Notes under the pieces: model-generated
Databases searched by the model: none
What the model was told of the DNA's origin: nothing
The model's input: the letters and a program-made list of their open reading frames with translations, nothing else
Shown here: positions 1 to 4,243 of the stretch, piece after piece
Position numbering within the stretch: position 1 is the first letter of the stretch
Layout of the letters: the number at the start of each line of letters is the position of its first letter
Position numbers and translations under genes: made by a program
DNA from: 20-14-all-45-10 sp964435965
Lineage (GTDB): Bacteria; Chloroflexota; Dehalococcoidia; GIF9; AB-539-J10
Direction of reading: 5' to 3'
NCBI GenBank assembly: GCA_964435965.1
Contig: CAYTBB010000089.1
Span: 1 to 5,299 of the forward strand
Length of the DNA stretch: 5,299 bases

Positions 1-6
1 GGCTAG

Positions 7-82
7 TGGTGGAGCTGATGGGATTCGAACCCACTACCTTTTGACTGCCAGTCAAACGCTCTCCCGATTGAGCTACAGCCCC
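7..82 (-). tRNA. tRNA-Ala (anticodon GGC), CCA encoded
   Basis: The minus strand folds into a complete 76-nt cloverleaf. The acceptor arms are GGGGCTG (76-82) and CAGCTCC (11-17). The D-arm is GCTC/GAGC, the anticodon stem TTTGA/TCAAA, the anticodon loop CTGGCAG (45-51), and the T-arm GTGGG-TTCGAAT-CCCAT. The anticodon is GGC (47-49), which reads the alanine codon GCC and probably GCU. The third acceptor pair is a G-U wobble; G3:U70 is the classic identity element for alanyl-tRNA synthetase, so isotype and anticodon agree. The discriminator is A, and the CCA end is encoded in the DNA (7-9). It lies downstream of the membrane-protein gene on the same strand, 40 bp away, and has its own promoter in that gap. 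Confidence 0.97.
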
Positions 83-92
83 ACTTTAAAAA

Positions 93-121
93 ACTATAGC
101 AAGAAATCTTAGAAAACTCAA
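93..121 (-). promoter_or_regulatory. Sigma70-type promoter of tRNA-Ala
   Basis: On the minus strand TTGAGT (116-121) is followed after exactly 17 bp by TATAGT (93-98). Transcription would begin about 7 nt later, only a few bases before the mature 5' end of the tRNA at 82. Spacing and position fit a housekeeping tRNA promoter. I saw no terminator hairpin between the upstream gene and this promoter, so read-through from that gene is also possible. Confidence 0.6.
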
Positions 122-122
122 G

Positions 123-692
123 CTAGAAACTTAGCCCCAGCCATTGCAATATAGACCGTAAGCCAAAGTATCCCAGGTAAGCCAGAACCATGCCTTTGAT
201 TGTCCTCCCGGCCCAGGTTAAGAGGAAAAACCTGGTTAGACCAAAGCGAAGCATGCCCATAAACACAGCGAAGGGATAATAAATGGGATTGATAACTGCT
301 GCCATGAGGAAAACACCCTTAGAACCATGGCGGTGTAGGATATTGGTAAAGCGAGTATAAAGAGCACTGTTATTATCTCGCAATAATCCCCTGCCACCGT
401 AGCCAGTGAAATAAGCACCCACAGCACCTATAGCTTCGCCAATTCCAGCTACAGCGCCAACTATAGCTGGGTTTAGCACTCCGCCTAAGGTGAATGTAAC
501 TAAGATACCAAGTCCAGGGACAGCTAGGGTCCCACTAGCAAGCGTGTTGATGATAAAGCAACCAAGATAACCCCAGCGCCTTATCTCACCCAGATAACCT
601 CGATGCTGAATAATAAGAACACAGAGTGTTATAGTAATTGCCAGGGATAGCCCCCCTACGATGGCTTCCCGCTTAGTGGGTTTCAATTTCAC
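123..692 (-). CDS. Small integral membrane protein, VTT/DedA (SNARE-associated) family-like
   Basis: This is a 189-residue, very hydrophobic protein with a short basic N-terminus (KLKPTKR). Hydrophobic stretches lie at about residues 10-29, 41-67, 72-97, 127-147 and 154-185. The segment 69-101 is Gly/Ala-rich with an embedded Glu (E86) and ends GYGGRG, which resembles the VTT-domain pattern E-x-x-G...GY-x-x-GR. The second half has an NP motif (135-136), then R-F-x-x-x-x-W-A-G-R (154-163). Both features suit DedA/TVP38-type proteins, which are linked to lipid scrambling or membrane homeostasis; the substrate here is unknown. The start is GTG (690-692); an in-frame TAG two codons upstream (696-698) rules out a longer form. 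It follows clpC by 9 bp, so co-transcription is likely. A TATAAT box overlapping the clpC stop suggests a second, leaderless transcript. The family call rests on motif resemblance and is moderately secure. Confidence 0.8.
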   Translation of the reverse strand: MKLKPTKREAIVGGLSLAITITLCVLIIQHRGYLGEIRRWGYLGCFIINTLASGTLAVPGLGILVTFTLGGVLNPAIVGAVAGIGEAIGAVGAYFTGYGGRGLLRDNNSALYTRFTNILHRHGSKGVFLMAAVINPIYYPFAVFMGMLRFGLTRFFLLTWAGRTIKGMVLAYLGYFGLRSILQWLGLSF

Positions 693-700
693 GGTCTAGT

Positions 701-706
701 ATTATA
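701..706 (-). promoter_or_regulatory. Candidate -10 box for the VTT-like gene (leaderless start)
   Basis: The minus strand reads a perfect TATAAT at 706-701, with the clpC stop codon TAA (702-704) lying inside it. Eight bases separate the box from the GTG start at 692, so transcription would begin at or within about two bases of the start codon. No convincing -35 hexamer is visible 16-18 bp upstream. The only SD-like string (AAGGA, part of GCAAGGATATAAT) is 14 nt from the GTG, which is too far to work well. Confidence 0.4.
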
Positions 707-3134
707 TCCTTGCCTCAGGAGCTTTTATAGTGGTAAAGCTTAAGTCCCCTCCTTCTACACCGATAGCTATGGTGTCTCCCTCTTCAGACTCACCCTTTAA
801 TATTTTGGTTGATAGTGGATTTTCCACATATCTTTGGATAGCCCGACGTAGGGGGCGAGCCCCATATACTGGGTCATAGCCTCTTTTTACCAGCCAATCT
901 TTGGCTTCAGGACCGATCTCGATCTTGATATTCCGTTCAGCCAACCTCTGCTCCACCTCTCGAACGAGCAAGTCAACAATGCTCTTCAAGTTTTCCTCGG
1001 TCAAAGGATGAAATATAATGACATCGTCTATTCTATTAAGCAACTCAGGGCGAAAAGTTTGCCTCAAAGCACTTTCTATGGTTTTCTTCATTCTTTGTTC
1101 ATCTGCTTCGTCCCTATGTTGAAAGCCAATAGCCTGGCGCTGGAATTCCTCGGTGCCCAAGTTGCTGGTCATAATCACCACTGTGTTTTTGAAATCCACA
1201 GTTCTACCATGCCCATCGGTAAGCCTGCCGTCCTCTAGTAGCTGCAATAGTATGTTAAATACCTCAGGATGCGCCTTCTCTACTTCATCGAAGAGAATGA
1301 CTCGGTAAGGGCGGCGCCTAACCGCCTCAGTTAACTGACCACCTTCTTCATACCCTACATAGCCAGGTGGTGCGCCAACGAGGCGAGATACGGTATGTTT
1401 TTCCATATATTCTGACATGTCCAATCTCACCATCGCCTCTTCATCATCGAAGAGGAATTGTGCCAAAGCTCGAGCCAGCTCCGTCTTGCCTACGCCAGTG
1501 GGACCGAGAAAAATAAAACTACCGATGGGGCGCTTAGGATCCTTAAGTCCAGCTCGGCCCCGTCGGATAGCTTCGGAAATGGCTGCCACCGCCTCTTCCT
1601 GATCCACTATTCTCTGGTGAAGCCTCTCTTCCATGTGAACCAATTTGTCGCTTTCACCTTCAAGCATTCGAGAGACAGGGATGCCTGTCCATTGGGAAAC
1701 TAGCTGAGCAATATCCTCCTCGTCCACCACACTGTCAATTTTCCCTTCCTGCTGCCACTGAAGTTTGGCATTATTGTATTCCTGTTCTACCCTCAATCTT
1801 TCTGCTTTCAGCTCTGTTGCCCTTTGGTAGGCTCTCCGTTGTGAAGCAGCTTCTTCCTCATCACGCAAATGCTTTATCTCCCGGTCTAGTTTTTTAACTT
1901 CCTCCGGGGCACTTTCCATGTCAATGCGTAGTTTGCTGGCGGCTTCATCGATTAGGTCAACCGCCTTATCAGGCAAGAATCTATCAGAGATATATCTCTG
2001 GCTCAGCTTGGCAGCAGCTACTAGAGCTGAATCATCGATTTTTATCTTATGATGGGCTTCATACCTGGGGCGGAGTCCTCGAAGCATCTCTATGGTTGCT
2101 TCTACACTGGGTTCGCCAATGAAGACAGGTTGGAACCTCCTTGCCAATGCTGCGTCCTTCTCAATGCGTTTTCGATATTCATCAAGAGTGGTAGCTCCGA
2201 TGCATTGAAGTTCACCACGAGCCAGCGCTGGCTTAAGCATATTGCTGGCATCAACTGCTCCCTCGGCAGCCCCGGCTCCTACTACGGTATGAAGCTCGTC
2301 AATGAACAGAATGACTTCTCCACTCGCCTGGCGGACTTCGTCTAAGACCGCTTTTATCCTTTCCTCGAATTCCCCTCGGAATTTGCTCCCTGCCACCAGC
2401 GCTCCCATGTCTAAGGCAACCGTCCTTTTCTCTTTAAGGGAGTCGGGGACGTCTCCGGCCACAATCTTCTGGGCTAATCCTTCGGCGATGGCTGTCTTGC
2501 CCACACCGGCATCACCAATAAGCACAGGGTTATTCTTGGTGCGGCGTGAGAGTATCTGTATTACACGCTTGACTTCCTTCTCCCGGCCAATTACCGGATC
2601 GAGTTTACCTTGACGAGCTAGCTCGGTGAGGTCATGTCCATATTTTTCCAGAGAGCGATATTTGCTCTCCGCATGTTGGTCAGTAACCCGATGAGCGCCG
2701 CGAATTTTGCGTAAAGCTTGGTAAATCCTTTCTTGGTTGACGCCAAATTCATTTAGGATTGCCGCGGCTTCGCCTCTGCTTTCGGCAGCAACGGCAATGA
2801 GGAGGTGTTCTGTGCTGATGAACTCGTCCTTGAGCCTGTCAGCCTCTTGGCGGGCATTTTGCATAAGTTGGGAAATTCGTGGTGTGGCATAAATTTGCGT
2901 TCCCTCGTAAGCCACTTTAGGAAAGCCTTCAAGCGTTCTCTCCACTCGCCTTTTCATTGCCTCAACGTCCACACCTAGTTCTCGTAATATGTCCTGAGTT
3001 ACTCCCCCTTGTTGCTCCAGCAAAGCTAATAAGATGTGCTCTACATCCCATTGATTATGATGATAACGACGAACTAACTCCTGTGATGCCGCTAAAACCT
3101 CTTGAGCTTGCTCGGTAAATTTCTCTGGTGTCAT
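702..3134 (-). CDS. clpC: ATP-dependent Clp unfoldase subunit ClpC (class I AAA+ ClpB/ClpC family)
   Basis: This 810-residue protein has two AAA+ modules. It unfolds proteins and threads them to a partner in the cytoplasm. The N-terminal Clp repeat domain (about 3-145) starts FTEQAQEVL. D1 has Walker A GDAGVGKT (207-214), pore loop KFRG (251-254), Walker B ILFIDE (275-280) and arginine fingers in ARRF (331-334). The middle domain is short (about 403-465) and contains a UVR-like stretch AYQRATELKAERLR (435-448). D2 has Walker A GPTGVGKT (544-551), pore loop GYVGY (591-595), Walker B VILFDE (612-617), an arginine in NRID (700-703) and sensor-2 GARPLRR (758-764). IGF at 669-671 sits where ClpC proteins carry their ClpP-docking loop; ClpB lacks it. 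Length, short middle domain and IGF favour ClpC, working with ClpP, over the disaggregase ClpB, which is usually about 860 residues. The ATG start is fixed by AAGGAGG 9 nt upstream. It heads a likely two-gene operon with the VTT-like gene. Automated pipelines may name it ClpB. Confidence 0.95.
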   Translation of the reverse strand: MTPEKFTEQAQEVLAASQELVRRYHHNQWDVEHILLALLEQQGGVTQDILRELGVDVEAMKRRVERTLEGFPKVAYEGTQIYATPRISQLMQNARQEADRLKDEFISTEHLLIAVAAESRGEAAAILNEFGVNQERIYQALRKIRGAHRVTDQHAESKYRSLEKYGHDLTELARQGKLDPVIGREKEVKRVIQILSRRTKNNPVLIGDAGVGKTAIAEGLAQKIVAGDVPDSLKEKRTVALDMGALVAGSKFRGEFEERIKAVLDEVRQASGEVILFIDELHTVVGAGAAEGAVDASNMLKPALARGELQCIGATTLDEYRKRIEKDAALARRFQPVFIGEPSVEATIEMLRGLRPRYEAHHKIKIDDSALVAAAKLSQRYISDRFLPDKAVDLIDEAASKLRIDMESAPEEVKKLDREIKHLRDEEEAASQRRAYQRATELKAERLRVEQEYNNAKLQWQQEGKIDSVVDEEDIAQLVSQWTGIPVSRMLEGESDKLVHMEERLHQRIVDQEEAVAAISEAIRRGRAGLKDPKRPIGSFIFLGPTGVGKTELARALAQFLFDDEEAMVRLDMSEYMEKHTVSRLVGAPPGYVGYEEGGQLTEAVRRRPYRVILFDEVEKAHPEVFNILLQLLEDGRLTDGHGRTVDFKNTVVIMTSNLGTEEFQRQAIGFQHRDEADEQRMKKTIESALRQTFRPELLNRIDDVIIFHPLTEENLKSIVDLLVREVEQRLAERNIKIEIGPEAKDWLVKRGYDPVYGARPLRRAIQRYVENPLSTKILKGESEEGDTIAIGVEGGDLSFTTIKAPEARI

Positions 3135-3143
3135 GGTTCTATT

Positions 3144-3150
3144 CCTCCTT
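3144..3150 (-). promoter_or_regulatory. Strong ribosome binding site of clpC
   Basis: The minus strand reads AAGGAGG nine bases before the ATG at 3134, an ideal Shine-Dalgarno site that settles the start of clpC. Directly upstream, 3169-3151 can pair as ACATTCT / AGGATGT (7 bp with one G-U, 5-nt loop), so a small hairpin would abut the SD without covering it. Whether that hairpin matters is unknown. Confidence 0.85.
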
Positions 3151-3183
3151 ACATCCTATATGAGAATGTTTATTAACACTAAA

Positions 3184-3248
3184 TTGTCACTCTGAGCGAA
3201 GCGAAGAGTCTAAAGGAGATTCTTCGCCCATAGGGCGCAGAATGACAA
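3184..3248. repeat. Imperfect inverted repeat (dispersed 'CTGAGCGAAGCGAAGA' type hairpin element)
   Basis: Outer arms TTGTCACTCTG (3184-3194) and CAGAATGACAA (3238-3248) are complementary except for one position. Inner arms GCGAAGAGTCT (3201-3211) and AGATTCTTCGC (3217-3227) are also complementary except for one, around the 5-nt loop AAAGG. The right arm contains a nested CGCCC-ATA-GGGCG hairpin (3225-3237). The unit closely resembles short palindromic elements of the form TGTCATTCTGAGCGAAGCG that I recall as dispersed repeats in many environmental bacterial genomes, including Chloroflexota. Here it sits in the probable 5' leader of clpC, about 34 bp upstream of the SD. It encodes no protein. 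Only one copy is in the window, so its repetitive nature is inferred. Confidence 0.7.
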
Positions 3249-3306
3249 AAAACGAAGTTCCTAAACAATCTCCTATACCTCGCTTAATTTCTTCCCTCCC
3301 TTTTAT

Positions 3307-3312
3307 ATTATA
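3307..3312 (-). promoter_or_regulatory. Candidate -10 box of the clpC promoter
   Basis: A perfect TATAAT lies on the minus strand at 3312-3307 in an AT-rich patch. Transcription from it would start near 3300 and give a clpC leader of about 165 nt that includes the 65-bp inverted repeat. No good TTGACA-like -35 is seen at the usual spacing (16-18 bp upstream gives ATGCCA, TATGCC or TTATGC). The box is therefore a candidate only, and may depend on an activator or be fortuitous. Confidence 0.3.
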
Positions 3313-3343
3313 AACATTTTTAAGGGCTTGGCATAATGTTTAT
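3310..3343. repeat. Dyad ATAAACATT-N16-AATGTTTAT, possible operator upstream of clpC
   Basis: ATAAACATT (3310-3318) and AATGTTTAT (3335-3343) form a perfect 9-bp inverted repeat with a 16-bp spacer. The left half overlaps the candidate clpC -10 box. A third copy, AATGTTTAT (3165-3173), lies just upstream of the clpC SD and shares 11 bp (AATGTTTATTA) with 3335-3345. The arrangement would suit a regulator site, but the motif is AT-rich and does not match CIRCE or a CtsR box, so chance is not excluded. Confidence 0.3.
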
Positions 3344-3345
3344 TA

Positions 3346-3555
3346 GCCGTGAGAGCCGGGCTACCCAGGAAAGTAGAAGGAGGTGTTGAGAAATGTAGTG
3401 CGAAGCTTTAGGGTCACACTACGAGAATCTTGGGTGAATGGGGATTAAAACTGGAGGAGGCAAGTCTAGTTTTCAATCTGAGGCAAAAATAAACAGCCTT
3501 TAGAAAGGAGGTGATGTAGGTAGTGATAGAAAGACGGCGACTAAAGAAGAAATGA
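3346..3555. other. Unexplained intergenic tract with SD-like sites and small hairpins
   Basis: I see no convincing gene in these 210 bp. They hold three SD-like strings on the plus strand: AAGGAGGTG (3377-3385), GGAGGAGG (3453-3460) and AGAAAGGAGGTGAT (3502-3515). The first and third are followed by TAGTG at similar distance. Two hairpins are possible: GTAGTG/CACTAC (3395-3400 with 3417-3422), and AAAACTGGA/TCTAGTTTT (3447-3455 with 3465-3473), a 9-bp stem whose 9-nt loop begins GGAGG. Stop codons occur in every plus frame; the longest start-to-stop reading behind an SD is a 16-codon GTG frame (3398-3448). It could be a decayed small gene or an untranslated RNA region. Confidence 0.5.
3502..3555 (+). 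CDS. Possible tiny ORF (10 codons) behind a near-perfect Shine-Dalgarno site
   Basis: AGAAAGGAGGTGAT (3502-3515) is complementary over 14 bases to the canonical 3' end of bacterial 16S rRNA. Eight bases on, GTG (3523) opens a frame of ten codons, read as MIERRRLKKK, with TGA at 3553-3555. This immediately abuts the stop codon of the convergent Nudix gene. The basic VIERRRLKKK run loosely recalls the start of very short basic ribosome-associated proteins (AURKAIP1/COX24 type, usually about 30 residues), but here it ends after ten. An ATG in the same frame (3513) is followed directly by TAG. It may be a relic or no gene at all. The interval listed includes the SD. Confidence 0.15.
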
Positions 3556-4131
3556 TTAACTGAGAGCTTCGCTCTCAGAACGCAGTAATTCGATGAGCTG
3601 TTTCAAAATCCTGGCTGTAGCCCCCCAAATAATGTGTCCTCCGTATTCATAGGCGTAACCGAGTCCGCTTTTATTCTCGGTGGGGTAGTAATCCTGTCTA
3701 AAATTGGCTTTATTCATTAGAGCCGATAAAGGAATGGAGAAAACTTGTTCCACCTCCTTCTGGTTTAGCTTAAAGGGATAGGGATAAGGTATAAAGGCAA
3801 CAAAAGGTGAAATAACATAGCCGGTGGTTCGAGTAGCGCTATCAGCAAGTTCACCTAAAATTTCCACATCTTTAGCGTTTAAACCTATCTCCTCCTTAGC
3901 TTCCCTGAGGCCGGTTTGGAGGAGGCTGGAATCATGTGGTTGGCGAGTCCCCCCAGGAAAGCAAACTTGACCTTTGTGGAAGTCTACCTTTTCGCTTCTT
4001 TTAGCGAATAGGACATGATATTGCCCCTCATTGTAGAATAGAGGAATGAGCACCGCTGAAGATTTAAGGTTTTCACCTGTGATTGTCTTTTTCTTATACT
4101 CGCGAAGGATTTTTTCGATTTTTCGTTTCAC
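3556..4131 (-). CDS. Nudix hydrolase, CoA pyrophosphatase (NudL/NUDT7-like)
   Basis: This is a 191-residue cytoplasmic enzyme expected to cleave the diphosphate of CoA or its oxidised or acyl forms, giving 3',5'-ADP and 4'-phosphopantetheine derivatives; Mg2+ or Mn2+ is required. The UPF0035-type signature is clear: FAKRSEKVDFHKGQVCFPGG at 42-61, then the Nudix core REAKEEIGL (76-84), whose Glu residues bind metal. As in NudL, 14 residues separate the GG from REA, so the box deviates from the textbook G-x5-E-x7 spacing, with D67 in the acidic position. The C-terminal HIIWGATARIL (166-176) matches the family's WGxTARIL motif. The start is GTG at 4129-4131. An in-frame TGA (4147-4149) lies upstream with no other start between. 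It is divergent from dnaJ with 112 bp between the genes. No SD is present. The acyl or redox specificity cannot be read from sequence. Confidence 0.92.
   Translation of the reverse strand: MKRKIEKILREYKKKTITGENLKSSAVLIPLFYNEGQYHVLFAKRSEKVDFHKGQVCFPGGTRQPHDSSLLQTGLREAKEEIGLNAKDVEILGELADSATRTTGYVISPFVAFIPYPYPFKLNQKEVEQVFSIPLSALMNKANFRQDYYPTENKSGLGYAYEYGGHIIWGATARILKQLIELLRSESEALS
3560..3578 (-). terminator. Hairpin at the 3' end of the Nudix gene, possible intrinsic terminator
   Basis: CTGAGAGC and GCTCTCAG form a perfect 8-bp stem closed by a 3-nt loop. On the minus strand the apex reads GCGAAGC, known as an exceptionally stable mini-hairpin. It lies within the last codons of the Nudix gene (SESEALS) and is followed on that strand by TTAATCATTTCTTCTTT, a T-rich but interrupted tract. 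On the plus strand no T-run follows, so any termination would serve the minus strand. Confidence 0.45.
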
Positions 4132-4140
4132 GGTGAGATG

Positions 4141-4149
4141 ATTATATCA
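4141..4149 (-). promoter_or_regulatory. Extended -10 promoter of the Nudix gene (leaderless start)
   Basis: The minus strand carries TGATATAAT (4149-4141), a perfect extended -10 element (TGnTATAAT). Nine bases (CATCTCACC) separate it from the GTG start, placing transcription initiation within about three bases of the start codon. There is no Shine-Dalgarno sequence, as expected of a leaderless mRNA. A strong -35 is not evident at normal spacing (TTCACA is 19 bp away), which extended -10 promoters can tolerate. Confidence 0.55.
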
Positions 4150-4191
4150 TGCTCAACTAATTGACTGTGAACAACCTTTGCCGTATAAGAG

Positions 4192-4221
4192 TTGTCAACA
4201 GGGCAGTTTAAGGTCTATACT
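4192..4221 (+). promoter_or_regulatory. Sigma70-type promoter of dnaJ
   Basis: TTGTCA (4192-4197) and TATACT (4216-4221) are separated by 18 bp and lie just upstream of dnaJ. The start site would be near 4228, giving a leader of about 16 nt. The only SD-like bases in it are GGGG (4230-4233), ten bases before the ATG, so ribosome binding looks weak. No CIRCE operator overlaps the promoter. Confidence 0.5.
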
Positions 4222-4243
4222 AAAAGATTGGGGTTAACTAACT

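Noticed and set aside
236..427. 63-codon minus-strand frame within the VTT-like gene
   Set aside because: It is a different frame of the same strand, lies fully inside the membrane-protein gene, and its hydrophobicity follows from the host gene's composition.
1008..2613. Several plus-strand open frames of 60-100 codons inside clpC
   Set aside because: They lie antisense to a full-length, motif-complete ClpC, have no family motifs and no good SD, and are explained by its codon pattern.
3181..3250. CRISPR repeat or insertion-sequence end
   Set aside because: There is only one copy, no regularly spaced units, and no transposase in or near it. It fits a short palindromic element.
3500..3516. 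Minus-strand ATCACCTCCTTTCT as a fragment of a 16S rRNA 3' end
   Set aside because: The match stops after about 14 bases and the sequence upstream on that strand (CACTACCTAC) is not rRNA. A strong SD on the plus strand explains it better.
4161..4197. Inverted repeat ACAAC / GTTGT between the Nudix gene and dnaJ as a shared operator
   Set aside because: Only 5 bp match exactly, which is expected by chance in a 112-bp region.
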